NCBI GenBank assembly: GCA_016934355.1
Contig: JAFGTA010000060.1
Span: 1-14,482, forward strand
Reading direction: 5' to 3'
Length of the DNA stretch: 14,482 bases
From: Candidatus Bathyarchaeota archaeon
Lineage (GTDB): Archaea > Thermoproteota > Bathyarchaeia > TCS64
Shown here: one piece after another, positions 1 through 7,104 of the stretch
Layout: each line of letters starts with the position of its first letter
Numbering within the stretch: the first letter of the stretch is position 1
The notes under the pieces: model-generated
What the model saw: only the letters and a program-made list of their open reading frames with translations
Told to the model about the DNA's origin: nothing
The model's database searches: none
Made by a program: the position numbers and the translations under genes

Positions 1-347
1 GGGCTGCTGTTGTCCATGTCGCCGGTGCTGACTCCGACCCTGATGTTTCTGCCGTCCGGCTTCATGAGCCCGGTGTACATCTGGAACTCCTCGTACTTCT
101 CCCAGGTCAGCGCCCTTAGGGGGGTGAGGTACAGCACCTTGCCGCCGCGTTCGAGGATATGCTTCATGGCGCAAGCCTCTGCGATGAGGGTCTTGCCGCT
201 GGCGGTGGGGCTGGCGAGCACGAGGCTTCTGCCGTCTAGGACGCCGGTGGCTATGGCGTCTGCCTGGGGCGGGTACAGCTCGTCGATGCCCTTGTTTATG
301 AGTAGTCTTCTCACCTGCGGTGGTAGGTCTAGTTCCGCGGCTTTCAC
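1..347 (-). CDS. Hel308-like superfamily 2 DNA helicase, N-terminal part (cut by window edge)
   Basis: First 115 residues of an ATP-dependent DNA helicase; the rest lies to the left of the window. Visible in order: a Q-motif-like YPPQ (residues 25-28), Walker A motif ASPTASGKT (45-53), motif Ia around LTPLRAL (74-80) and VSTGD (106-110). The spacing and the wording PTASGKT / PLRAL / STGD are those of the archaeal Hel308 (Ski2-like) family, which unwinds lagging-strand DNA at stalled forks. DEAH and later motifs are out of view, so another Ski2-like helicase is possible. The GTG start at 347 gives an N-terminus (VKAAELDLP) like Hel308 proteins; an in-frame TAG lies just upstream, so no much longer start exists. 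No Shine-Dalgarno is evident; a TATA-like box about 39 bases upstream implies a short leader. Confidence 0.85.
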   Translation of the reverse strand, partial: MKAAELDLPPQVRRLLINKGIDELYPPQADAIATGVLDGRSLVLASPTASGKTLIAEACAMKHILERGGKVLYLTPLRALTWEKYEEFQMYTGLMKPDGRNIRVGVSTGDMDNSS

Positions 348-381
348 GTGGGACAGCTCTTCCTAGTGTTGACGGTTCCGG

Positions 382-391
382 GGATATATGG
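382..391 (-). promoter_or_regulatory. Probable TATA box for the helicase gene
   Basis: The minus strand reads CATATATCCC in the 51-base gap between cinA and the helicase. Its centre is about 39 bases ahead of the GTG start at 347, predicting a transcription start near 360 and a leader of about 13 bases. Inferred from sequence and spacing only. Confidence 0.4.
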
Positions 392-398
392 CGTCTGA

Positions 399-1193
399 TC
401 AGCCCCCGGGCAGCCGTTCCTCGGTTAACCTAACAAGGAGGGTAGCTGCCCTTTCGACGCGTTCCTCGACTTCTTCCTTGGCGTCGCCGTGGGCGCTGAC
501 CCAGAGCCTTATGCCTTTTTCGCCGTAGGGCTTGACCATGGACTTGATGTAGACGTCTGGGGCCTCTCTCATCGCCTCCTCTATGATGGGGGCGAGGGTG
601 GACTCGTCTCTGAGGGGGAGGTTGATTATCTTCTCTATGTAGACGCCTTCGGCGCTGCGCCTCAGCAGTGGGGTGACCTGGTTATCGAATATCCACTCTA
701 GCTCGCTGGGGACCCCGGGCAGGCTGATGATGGAGGCGCCGCCGCGTTTTAGGAGTACGCCGGGTGCGCCGCCCGCCCTATTGTCGAGGGGAGTGGCGCC
801 GCGGGGGAAGACCGCCATCTTGCGGCGGGGCTCGGTTATCTCGGGGGAGTCGATTATGCCTTTTGCGTGGAGCGCGCGGTACTGGCGCGTCACTATCGTG
901 AGCGCCTCTTCGTTCTGTTCCATGGGTAGGGTGAACGCCTCGGCTACGCCCAGGAGGGTCATGTCGTCGTAGGTGGGTCCCAGCCCGCCTGTGGTGAACA
1001 CCGTGGTGCATCCGTCTTTGAGTAGCCTTTTGATGGCTCTAGCGATCTCTGAGGTGTCGTCGCGGACGGTGATGGTCTCCTTGACGTTGACGTTGAGGGG
1101 TTTGAGGTGGTTGATGATCCACTGGCTGTTGGTGTTGAGGGTAACGCCGTCGAGTATCTCGTTTCCGATTATGAGGATGCCTGCGGTGTTCAT
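399..1193 (-). CDS. CinA N-terminal-domain (MoaB-fold, COG1058) protein, stand-alone
   Basis: A 264-residue protein with the molybdopterin-binding MoaB/MogA fold found at the N-terminus of CinA. Family marks are GNEIL (10-14), NTNS (20-23), TTGGLGPTYDD (67-77) and SLPGVPSEL (157-165). Bacterial CinA is about 400 residues and carries a C-terminal NMN amidase domain; that domain is missing here, as is usual for archaeal stand-alone versions, so deamidase activity should not be assumed. Relatives have been described as ADP-ribose/NAD-metabolite pyrophosphatases, but the exact substrate cannot be read from the sequence. ATG start; no clear Shine-Dalgarno. It follows osmC by 34 bases on the same strand, with an AT-rich ACAATTATC about 31 bases ahead of the ATG, so it may be co-transcribed or have its own leaderless promoter. 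Confidence 0.87.
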   Translation of the reverse strand: MNTAGILIIGNEILDGVTLNTNSQWIINHLKPLNVNVKETITVRDDTSEIARAIKRLLKDGCTTVFTTGGLGPTYDDMTLLGVAEAFTLPMEQNEEALTIVTRQYRALHAKGIIDSPEITEPRRKMAVFPRGATPLDNRAGGAPGVLLKRGGASIISLPGVPSELEWIFDNQVTPLLRRSAEGVYIEKIINLPLRDESTLAPIIEEAMREAPDVYIKSMVKPYGEKGIRLWVSAHGDAKEEVEERVERAATLLVRLTEERLPGG

Positions 1194-1227
1194 TTGTCTG
1201 GTAGTGTGGGGTGTGGGGTGATAATTG

Positions 1228-1707
1228 TTACTCTGCGTGGACCTGGATGGTGGTGGTTATGGGGATGGCGGGCTCGATGCTCTTGGTTAGGTGGCAGTAC
1301 TCGATGGCTCGCTCGGCGCATCTCAGGTTAAGCTCCTCGTTTTCGGCGTCGCACCAGACCTGTGTGTCTATCTGGATGCCGGTGACCCTGTACCCGTTCA
1401 CGTCGGTGAGCTCTATGTCCATGGATACGTCTACCTTGAGGTCCCGTGTCTCGGCTTCGAGCATCCTGCGGTAGTAGCCGAACGTGTTCATGATGCAGCC
1501 TGCGAGGCTGGTGGCGAAAAGCTGGTCGGGGCAGGGGGCGCTCTCTTCTCCACCGTACTCGTGTGGGGTGTCGAACTGCTGGGTGAAGCCGTCCAGCTTT
1601 GCTGTTCCCCCGGTCCTGTGGTTCCACGTGGCCTCCGCGGTGTAGCGTTGGTGTCGTGATAGCCTCATGCCGTACTGGTGGGGCTGCTTGTTCTTAGGGG
1701 TTACCAC
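1228..1707 (-). CDS. OsmC/Ohr-family protein
   Basis: A 159-residue OsmC-fold protein, a family of thiol-dependent peroxidases that reduce organic hydroperoxides. The two family cysteines are present: Cys71 in the helix SLAGCIMNTF and Cys138 in YCHLTKSIE, which lines up with the CPVSR-type second site. TW near residue 27 and the GGEESAPCPDQLFATSLAGC stretch are also typical. The GTG at 1707 is the longest start; an ATG at 1668 would give 146 residues, closer to the family's usual length, and neither has a Shine-Dalgarno. The predicted transcription start near 1721 leaves a 14-base leader for GTG or 53 for ATG. A perfect 7-bp-arm palindrome sits over that predicted start (see separate entry). 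Whether it acts on peroxides is inferred from the family. Confidence 0.85.
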   Translation of the reverse strand: MVTPKNKQPHQYGMRLSRHQRYTAEATWNHRTGGTAKLDGFTQQFDTPHEYGGEESAPCPDQLFATSLAGCIMNTFGYYRRMLEAETRDLKVDVSMDIELTDVNGYRVTGIQIDTQVWCDAENEELNLRCAERAIEYCHLTKSIEPAIPITTTIQVHAE

Positions 1708-1714
1708 CGGTATG

Positions 1715-1731
1715 TTCCCTGTTACAGGGAA
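1715..1731. promoter_or_regulatory. Palindromic candidate operator upstream of osmC
   Basis: A 17-base inverted repeat: arms TTCCCTG and CAGGGAA are exact reverse complements around a 3-base centre. It lies about 16-32 bases downstream of the osmC TATA-like box, that is across the expected transcription start, and ends 8 bases before the GTG codon. This is a usual place for an archaeal repressor site. The binding protein is unknown. Confidence 0.5.
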
Positions 1732-1742
1732 TCTTCAAAAAA

Positions 1743-1752
1743 AATTTTTATC
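1743..1752 (-). promoter_or_regulatory. Probable TATA box for osmC
   Basis: The minus strand reads GATAAAAATT inside an A/T-only run, about 40 bases ahead of the GTG start of osmC. The predicted transcription start is near 1721, inside the palindrome. Confidence 0.5.
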
Positions 1753-1940
1753 TCTTCCGCGTCGCCGGTTTAGGCTGTCTCAGGGATTCGGCCTTGTTTC
1801 AAGTAGGCTGCAATATCTGGCAAGTATTGTTTATGACGCGCGTTTTTGCGTTGAATGGATAGCGGTTTTGCCTAGATCGGTGACGGATTCGGGCTGTTCT
1901 GTGGCTGTTCCCGGTTAACGGGGGCTGGTTTCCGGTTTTC

Positions 1941-1954
1941 GGGGGGTACCCCCC
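1941..1954. repeat. GC-only perfect palindrome GGGGGGTACCCCCC
   Basis: A 14-base perfect palindrome 8 bases past the stop codon of the alpha/beta hydrolase gene. It could mark a transcription end or a protein site. With no loop and no following T-run on the minus strand it is not a standard hairpin terminator. The rest of the 254-base gap (1708-1961) holds the osmC promoter and no convincing gene. Confidence 0.4.
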
Positions 1955-1961
1955 CTGTTGT

Positions 1962-2789
1962 TTATGGTCTTATGTATTCTAGGTATTTCATGAGTTCCTC
2001 CATGAGCGCCGGGGAGGCTTTCCATGTATCGAACCCCATGCCGTGGTCCAAGCCAGCCAGCTTCGCGTGGGTGAGGCCGGGAAGCACGGATTCGGCGTAC
2101 TCTACGTCTTCGTCCGTCACGGCTTGACCCATGCCCACCGTGTCTGCCTGCAGCAATAGTACGGGGCACTTGATTTCCTTTAGCATGGAGTCGAGGTCCA
2201 CGTCTTGTATCCAGTCGTCGTATGCGAGCCAGCTCCTGTAGAAGCCTGTGTCGTGTTGGCTGATGGTCCGCGCCGTTTCGAGGTTTTGAGGTGTGAGGGT
2301 GCCTTCCCCGAGTCTATACGCGATCTCGGTGACTGACTCGCTGCTCTCTCTCAGGCTCATGTATGCTTTGACGTAGTTCACGAAGAGCTCGGAGGTGAGC
2401 CAGCCTCGTGTGCCCCTGTTGGTCATGGGTGGATCGGCTAGGACGAGCGCGGACACCTTTTCCCCTGGTTTGGATGCTACTCCTATGCCCACCATGCCCC
2501 CGAGCGAGTGGCCGAACAGCACCGGGGGCTCGCCCATGTGTTCTGTGAACGCTACGGCGTCGTCGATAAGGTCTTTGAGCCGGTACTGTCTTGTGTGGGT
2601 TGATTTTCCGGTTCCCCTGTGGTTATAGGCGTAGACGTGCCACCTGGTTGAGAGAGCCGAGAAGAGTTTGACGTACCCCTTCTGCCACCTCGACGGCCCG
2701 CCGGGGATGATGATAAGCGGGGGACCCGCGTCTGGGCCTTCTGTGTAATCCAGCTTCACTTTTCCGGTGTCGAATAGCCTATCGAACAT
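1962..2789 (-). CDS. Alpha/beta hydrolase (proline iminopeptidase / lactonase-like)
   Basis: A 275-residue alpha/beta-hydrolase-fold enzyme, probably cytoplasmic since no signal peptide is seen. Features in order: oxyanion-hole loop IIIPGGPSRW (26-35), NHRGTGKS (56-63), nucleophile elbow GHSLGG with Ser95, ADPP after strand 6 (118-121), a helical cap region (about 125-200), an acid candidate Asp216 in LLLQAD, and catalytic His249 in LDHGMGF. The PGGP and NHRGTGKS wording resembles proline iminopeptidases and related esterases or lactonases, but the substrate cannot be told. The ATG start is supported by a TATA box 32 bases upstream, giving a nearly leaderless message. It stands apart from its neighbours (172 bases or more on each side), so it is probably transcribed alone. 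Confidence 0.85.
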   Translation of the reverse strand: MFDRLFDTGKVKLDYTEGPDAGPPLIIIPGGPSRWQKGYVKLFSALSTRWHVYAYNHRGTGKSTHTRQYRLKDLIDDAVAFTEHMGEPPVLFGHSLGGMVGIGVASKPGEKVSALVLADPPMTNRGTRGWLTSELFVNYVKAYMSLRESSESVTEIAYRLGEGTLTPQNLETARTISQHDTGFYRSWLAYDDWIQDVDLDSMLKEIKCPVLLLQADTVGMGQAVTDEDVEYAESVLPGLTHAKLAGLDHGMGFDTWKASPALMEELMKYLEYIRP

Positions 2790-2816
2790 GTTACTACTTT
2801 GAATGGTAGGTGATGA

Positions 2817-2826
2817 TAAAATTATA
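2817..2826 (-). promoter_or_regulatory. TATA box for the alpha/beta hydrolase gene
   Basis: The minus strand reads TATAATTTTA, centred about 32 bases ahead of the ATG at 2789, so transcription should begin within a few bases of the start codon. The same ATAATTTTA core recurs ahead of the genes starting at 4023 and 4647. Confidence 0.55.
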
Positions 2827-2923
2827 GTCTAAACCCGATCTCTCCCCTGCTCTCGACAATCATATTCAAGTCCTAGAAGATCAAAACGGGGGATTCGTTG
2901 CGGTTACGGTTGTTTCAAGGGCA

Positions 2924-3466
2924 CTAGTAGGCGGCCAGCTCGGGGTGCTCCTCATGGTATTTTATGAGTTCACGGCAGAGGTACTCAGCCTCGCTCCACA
3001 CCCGGTTACTGCCGTAGTACTCCCTTATGCCTTCAAGGGACGGCTCCAGGACGTTTTTCCAGTACCGTATCGTCATGTTGCTCCACATCAACGCGATGAG
3101 GCGTATGGTGAGGTACCCCTCCTTCACCATGACGCCGATGCCCTCGTAGAAGTTCGATATGGTGTTGAAGCTGTCCCGGAACTCCTTATCGTTCTCGTAC
3201 TTCTCAAGGTACTCGTCGAAGCCCGACAGCTTGTTCAACATGAGCCTCTCCTGGTCGATGCTCTTCAGCTCGTCAAGCATGCGGTTGTGGAGCTGCATGA
3301 AAAGCTGAGCCTGCCGCGTCTCAAGAGACTGCTGCTGAGCGTCTAGGGTGAGCCTCTGGTTCTGCTGGTTTGTCCTAATCGTTATTATGTAATAGAACAC
3401 CCCGACGCAGATGCTCACAGTCTGCAGGAACTGGAATATTAGGGTGAAAGTGATCTCCTCAATCAT
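2924..3466 (-). CDS. Membrane-anchored protein of unknown function, paralogue B (DUF4760-like)
   Basis: A 180-residue protein with one hydrophobic N-terminal segment (about residues 7-30), a glutamine-rich helical stretch (33-57), and a soluble helical domain. Marks shared with the gene upstream: LETRQAQLFM (48-57), N-F-Y-EGIGV-MV-K-EGYL-IRLIAL (105-126), and an aromatic C-terminal EYL..EL..Y pattern. The organisation, an N-terminal helix with a downstream helical domain, resembles DUF4760-type proteins; that assignment is from memory and tentative. The start ATG overlaps the stop of the upstream paralogue as ATGA, so the two are translationally coupled. No catalytic motif is visible. The pairing suggests the two products form a heteromer at the membrane, which is inference. 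Confidence 0.75.
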   Translation of the reverse strand: MIEEITFTLIFQFLQTVSICVGVFYYIITIRTNQQNQRLTLDAQQQSLETRQAQLFMQLHNRMLDELKSIDQERLMLNKLSGFDEYLEKYENDKEFRDSFNTISNFYEGIGVMVKEGYLTIRLIALMWSNMTIRYWKNVLEPSLEGIREYYGSNRVWSEAEYLCRELIKYHEEHPELAAY

Positions 3467-4023
3467 GAGGCATCGCCTACAGCCTTCAATGGTGATTTCG
3501 GTCTATAGTGAAGCTCGGGGTTCTTCTTGAGGTACTCCTCCAGCCTATCGAATAGGTACTCTGTCTCGGAGAGCCACACCGTGTACCCTCGTTTGACCCT
3601 CATCTCCTCCTTTAGAGGCGCCATTTTCTGCCAGAAATGTTTCGTGAAGCCGGTCATCAGCAGGGCTACGAGTCTTATGTCAAGGTATCCCTCCCTCACG
3701 AAAACGCCCACGCCCTCGAAGAAGCTGCCTACATAGTTCACCGAGTCTATGAAATCCGCGTCTTCAGGGCTGTCAGAGAAGTAGGCGTCACAGAACTCTT
3801 CAGGCGTCTCGAACTCTTTCTGTTGTAGGGTTCTCCACGCCTTCATGAAAGCCTGATTCGCGTGGCTCTGGTTGTAGATGTTCATGAACAGCTGGGCCTG
3901 CCTCGTCTCCAGCGTCATCCTCTGGTTTCTACGGGTGTTGTTCAGCGTCATGATGTGGTAGAAGACCCCCACCGGGACGCTGATCAACGTGAGATAGGTG
4001 AGTGTCGTCTGTAAGTCAATCAT
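3463..4023 (-). CDS. Membrane-anchored protein of unknown function, paralogue A (DUF4760-like)
   Basis: A 186-residue protein, first gene of a two-gene operon with the paralogue downstream (ATGA overlap at 3463-3466). It has an N-terminal hydrophobic segment (about 7-27), then LETRQAQLFM (38-47), and a helical domain containing SFFEGVGVFVREGYLDIRLVAL (100-121). These blocks match the second gene closely, so the pair arose by tandem duplication. Differences: no second glutamine run, an acidic insert near 78-92 (DAYFSDSPEDAD), and a basic, proline-bearing tail (174-186). The ATG start is supported by a TATA box 31 bases upstream, implying a leaderless message. Function is not recognised. Confidence 0.75.
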   Translation of the reverse strand: MIDLQTTLTYLTLISVPVGVFYHIMTLNNTRRNQRMTLETRQAQLFMNIYNQSHANQAFMKAWRTLQQKEFETPEEFCDAYFSDSPEDADFIDSVNYVGSFFEGVGVFVREGYLDIRLVALLMTGFTKHFWQKMAPLKEEMRVKRGYTVWLSETEYLFDRLEEYLKKNPELHYRPKSPLKAVGDAS

Positions 4024-4048
4024 AGCATATTTTTAGTGCTAAGGGAGG

Positions 4049-4059
4049 TTAAAATTATC
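4049..4059 (-). promoter_or_regulatory. TATA box for the paralogue operon
   Basis: The minus strand reads GATAATTTTAACC, centred about 31 bases ahead of the ATG at 4023, predicting transcription from at or just before the start codon. It is nearly identical to the box ahead of the neighbouring flavin reductase gene. Confidence 0.55.
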
Positions 4060-4080
4060 GAAATCGTTGTGTTCTAAGGG

Positions 4081-4647
4081 TTAATCCCTAGGCTTCCTCA
4101 AACCAGTGATACGCGCTTCCTTCCCCTCTCCCTCGATCTTCATCACAGCGAGCTCGTCGCCTGTCCGCCTGTACTGGTTTCCCCAGTAGCTGATCGCTTG
4201 GGAGCGGTCGTAGGACTCCTCGACGTAGGCTGTCAGCACCTCGCCGAGGAACCAGACGTGGCTGCCGTCGAGGTCGATGGTGCGTATGACCCTGCACTCC
4301 ATGCTCACGGGGAACTCCTTGATCCACGACGAGGCTACGTGGGTTCCCCTTACCGGGGTCAGCCCTGTCTCCCTGAACTTGTCCACGTCCCTCCCTGACA
4401 CCGTGCCGATGTAGTGTGTCACGTCGAGCTGCTCCACCGAGGGCAAATTCAGGGTGAAGTCCATCGTCTCCTTGATGAGCCTGTACGAGTAACGGTTCTC
4501 CATGATGCCTATCCCGACGATAGGCGGCTTAAACGAGAAGAACCCTACAGCGGCGAGGGTTATCGGGTTCTCACGTATGCACGCCACAGCCACCGGGAAA
4601 CTCGGGAAACAGAAAATGCCTCTGACGCCTGAGACCTTAACCTTCAA
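4081..4647 (-). CDS. Flavin reductase-like (FMN-binding split-barrel) protein
   Basis: A 188-residue protein of the flavin reductase-like family, which binds FMN and typically passes electrons from NAD(P)H to free flavin or acts with a partner oxygenase. Visible marks: PVAVACIRENPITLAAVGFFSF (18-39), PPIVGIGIMENRYSYRLIKET (41-61), FTLNLPS (64-70), GTVSGRDVDKF (81-91) and a C-terminal barrel strand region (112-143). The start is TTG at 4647: an in-frame TAA lies upstream, the first internal ATG is at residue 49 and would delete the flavin-site strands, and TTGAGG sits five bases before the TTG as a Shine-Dalgarno. Physiological substrate and partner are unknown. Confidence 0.83.
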   Translation of the reverse strand: MKVKVSGVRGIFCFPSFPVAVACIRENPITLAAVGFFSFKPPIVGIGIMENRYSYRLIKETMDFTLNLPSVEQLDVTHYIGTVSGRDVDKFRETGLTPVRGTHVASSWIKEFPVSMECRVIRTIDLDGSHVWFLGEVLTAYVEESYDRSQAISYWGNQYRRTGDELAVMKIEGEGKEARITGLRKPRD

Positions 4648-4683
4648 GTTGTCCTCAAGATGTATAATTACATAGAAATGATG

Positions 4684-4694
4684 TTAAAATTATC
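4684..4694 (-). promoter_or_regulatory. TATA box for the flavin reductase gene
   Basis: The minus strand reads GATAATTTTAACA. The predicted transcription start near 4663 leaves a leader of about 16 bases that contains the TTGAGG ribosome-binding site at 4652-4657. The second AT-rich patch, TAATTATACA near 4663-4672, is too close to the start codon. Confidence 0.5.
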
Positions 4695-4840
4695 TCTCAA
4701 GCATTACCTGAGGCAACATGTTCATAGCTATAATTATACTGAAATCACTCATAAGAAAGTGAGACGGATCAAGCTTTTTCGTGATACGGCAGCCAACCCG
4801 TTAACATGTACCTGTTAAATTACGTTGAGAGAGGCACCTG

Positions 4841-4860
4841 TATATGCGTTAAACTTATAT
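4841..4860 (+). promoter_or_regulatory. Candidate purA promoter region (two TATA-like boxes)
   Basis: TATATG at 4841-4846 predicts a start near 4869, and TTATAT at 4855-4860 predicts a start near 4883. The second would put the transcription start past the GTG at 4877 and favour a start codon at 4889 or 4898. The 229-base divergent gap 4648-4876 otherwise shows only AT-rich promoter DNA. Confidence 0.4.
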
Positions 4861-4876
4861 CGCCATCAATGGTGAT

Positions 4877-5896
4877 GTGTTTGGCTCGGTGAAGTTTGTG
4901 AGCTGCACAGTGGTCGTTGATGGTTTCTTCGGAGACGGCGGAAAAGGAAAGATAGTCTCATACCTGGCGGTGTCCGAGGACATCGCCGTCTGCGCCAGAG
5001 GCGGAGTAGGCCCAAACGCGGGGCACACCGTCGTCAAGGACGGCGTAAAGTACAAGCTCAGGATGGTGCCATGCGGGTTCGTCAACGAGCGGACCCTACA
5101 ACTGATAGGCCCCGGCGTGGTGGTCAACCCAGCGATCTTCCTCAAGGAGGTCAAGGAGACCGGCATAGAGGGAAGGGTGGGCCTCGACCCCCAGTGCGCC
5201 ATAATCGAGCCCAAACACATTGAGCAGGACAGGCAGGGACACCTCAAAAACAAGATAGGGACCACCGGTACAGGCACCGGGCCGTGCAACTCTGACCGCG
5301 CGCTCAGGGTAGCCAAGATGGCACGGGAGATACCTGAACTCAAGCCCTACATAATGGACGTGCCCCACCTCGTGAACGACGCGCTGGACCGCGGCGAGAA
5401 CGTCGTCCTCGAAGGCACCCAAGGTACCTACATCAGCCTCTACCACGGCGGCTACCCCTACGTGACAAGCAACGACGTCTGCGCCGCAGCCATCTGCAGC
5501 GACGTCGGCGTCGGGCCCACGCGGGTGGACGAGGTGGTGCTCGTCTGCAAGGCGTACGTGACCCGTGTCGGCGCAGGCCCCCTCGAAGGCGAGATAAGCT
5601 ATGAGGAGGCGAAGAAACGCGGCTGGGACGAGTACGGAACCGTCACAGGCCGCCAGAGACGCGCCGCTCCCTTCAACTACGAGCTGGCTAAGCGCGCAGC
5701 CATGATCAACGGGGCTACGCAGCTCGCGATAACGAAGATGGACATCCTCTTCCCCGAGTGCAAGGGGGTGAACAGCTACGAGGATATACCCGAGAAAGCC
5801 AAAGAGTTCATCGCCGAGATCGAGGAAAAGGTTGGCCTCCCTGTAACGCTGCTAGGCACTGGCCCAGGCGTCGACGAGATAATCGACAGAAGGTAG
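4877..5896 (+). CDS. purA: Adenylosuccinate synthetase, short archaeal form
   Basis: Catalyses GTP-dependent joining of IMP and aspartate to adenylosuccinate, the first committed step to AMP. At up to 339 residues it is about 90 shorter than bacterial PurA, as in archaea. Seen: phosphate loop GDGGKGK (19-25), ARGGVGPNAGHTVV with the catalytic His (40-53), IGTTGTGTGPCNSDRALRV (127-145) and the GTVTGRQRRAAPFNYEL stretch (255-271), which binds IMP. The loop normally reads GDEGKGK: the Asp is kept but the Glu is Gly here. GTG at 4877 is the longest start; GTG at 4889 or 4898 gives an N-terminus (VSCTVVV) closer to family members, and GGTGAT at 4871-4876 could serve the one at 4889. It converges with dnaJ, 3 bases between stops. 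Confidence 0.95.
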   Translation: MFGSVKFVSCTVVVDGFFGDGGKGKIVSYLAVSEDIAVCARGGVGPNAGHTVVKDGVKYKLRMVPCGFVNERTLQLIGPGVVVNPAIFLKEVKETGIEGRVGLDPQCAIIEPKHIEQDRQGHLKNKIGTTGTGTGPCNSDRALRVAKMAREIPELKPYIMDVPHLVNDALDRGENVVLEGTQGTYISLYHGGYPYVTSNDVCAAAICSDVGVGPTRVDEVVLVCKAYVTRVGAGPLEGEISYEEAKKRGWDEYGTVTGRQRRAAPFNYELAKRAAMINGATQLAITKMDILFPECKGVNSYEDIPEKAKEFIAEIEEKVGLPVTLLGTGPGVDEIIDRR

Positions 5897-5899
5897 AAT

Positions 5900-7021
5900 C
5901 TAGCCGAAGAGCCCCCGTTTCTTGCCGAGCTCCTTCTCAAGCTCCTCTAGGAGCTGCCGCTGCTTACGCGACAGCCGTTTAGGTACAAGCACGGTTATGT
6001 GCACGAGCTGGTCGCCCGAGCCGAAACGCCCGGGTATACCCCTGCCCCTCATCCTGAGTATGTCGCCGTTCTGCGTGCCAGACGGCACCTTCAGCGTGTC
6101 GCCGCCCTTAAGCGTCGGCACCTCTATCTCGGTCCCCAGCGCCGCCTGCGGGAACGTCACCTCGGCCTCGTAGATCACGTCCGCGCCGCGTCTCACGAGG
6201 TGCCTGTGAGGCTTGATCCTGACGACGACGTAGAGGTCTCCCCTCGGGCCGCCGTACATCCCGGACTCGCCCTGACCGCGTAGCGTCAGGTAGACGCCGT
6301 CCTCTATACCCTCCGGGATGGTTACCTGCAGGGTCCTCCGCTTCTCCTCCAACCCGTTTCCGCCGCAGAGCTTACACGGCGTCTCAGATAACTGCCCCCT
6401 GCCTTTACAACGGGGGCACGTCGTGACGGTGATCATCTGCCCGAAGATGCTCTGAGTCCTCTGCTGAATCTGGCCCGAGCCGTTGCACCGGGGACACTGG
6501 GTCACCTGGGTGCCCGGCTCAGCGCCGTTTCCGCCGCAGCTGCTGCAAGTCTCTAGGCGGTTGAGGCTCAGCTCCACGGTGGTGCCGAAAGCCGCCTGCT
6601 CAAGGGTGATCTCCACCCTGGCCTCCAGGTCCCTGCCTCTCCTCGGCCCAGTGCGGCTGGAGGTCCTGAAGCCGCTGAAGCCTCCTCCGAACATGCCGCC
6701 GAAGATTCGGCTCAGTATGTCGTCGCCGAACCCCATCTCACGGAAGATGCTGCTGAAGTCGGCTCCCCTGAAAATGTCCTCGGTGCTGTAGGCGCCGCTG
6801 ATGCCTGCGTGACCGAACCTGTCGTACTGCTGCCTCTTCTGCTCGTCGCTAAGGACCGCGTAGGCCTCGCTTATCTCCTTAAACTTTTCCTCGGCTTCGG
6901 GCTCCTTGTTGCGGTCGGGGTGATACTGGAACGCGAGCTTCCTGAACGCCCGCTTGACGTCGTCCGGGGAAGCGCCGCGTTCAACGCCCAGAACCTCGTA
7001 GTAGTCACGCTTCTCAGACAA
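5900..7021 (-). CDS. dnaJ: Chaperone DnaJ (Hsp40, type I)
   Basis: Co-chaperone that delivers unfolded proteins to DnaK and stimulates its ATPase. All type I domains are present in 373 residues: J domain (5-70) with HPD at 34-36, Gly/Phe-rich linker (about 70-125), a zinc-binding domain with four CxxCxGxG repeats (C159/162, C176/179, C202/205, C216/219), then two beta-sandwich client domains and a short basic tail. The start is TTG at 7021, giving [12 protein letters not shown] as in the family; an in-frame GTG three codons earlier is an alternative. A TTTATTAA box near 7067-7074 suggests its own promoter in the 83-base gap after the M28 gene, so it need not depend on the grpE promoter. Confidence 0.96.
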   Translation of the reverse strand: MSEKRDYYEVLGVERGASPDDVKRAFRKLAFQYHPDRNKEPEAEEKFKEISEAYAVLSDEQKRQQYDRFGHAGISGAYSTEDIFRGADFSSIFREMGFGDDILSRIFGGMFGGGFSGFRTSSRTGPRRGRDLEARVEITLEQAAFGTTVELSLNRLETCSSCGGNGAEPGTQVTQCPRCNGSGQIQQRTQSIFGQMITVTTCPRCKGRGQLSETPCKLCGGNGLEEKRRTLQVTIPEGIEDGVYLTLRGQGESGMYGGPRGDLYVVVRIKPHRHLVRRGADVIYEAEVTFPQAALGTEIEVPTLKGGDTLKVPSGTQNGDILRMRGRGIPGRFGSGDQLVHITVLVPKRLSRKQRQLLEELEKELGKKRGLFG

Positions 7022-7066
7022 CCCTTCACGCCCGCCCAGTTACGCTGATTCTTCCGAGACCCACCG

Positions 7067-7074
7067 TTAATAAA
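7067..7074 (-). promoter_or_regulatory. Probable TATA box for dnaJ
   Basis: The minus strand reads TTTATTAA, about 50 bases ahead of the TTG start, predicting transcription from near 7044 with a leader of about 23 bases. It is the only AT-rich patch of this kind in the gap between the M28 gene and dnaJ. Confidence 0.4.
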
Positions 7075-7104
7075 CGTTGCCCGCTGAAAAGAAAAACGGA
7101 GAAA

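Noticed and set aside
10..366. A plus-strand open frame at the left edge.
   Set aside because: It is antisense to the helicase start, which has Walker A and other helicase motifs; the plus-strand product has no recognisable pattern.
1708..1961. The 254-base gap was examined for a tRNA or small RNA gene.
   Set aside because: No cloverleaf, TTCGA-type T-loop or other RNA signature was seen; only the osmC promoter and palindromes stand out.
4875..4892. An ATG at 4875 just before purA.
   Set aside because: It is in another frame and reaches a TGA after five codons; too short to be a convincing leader peptide.
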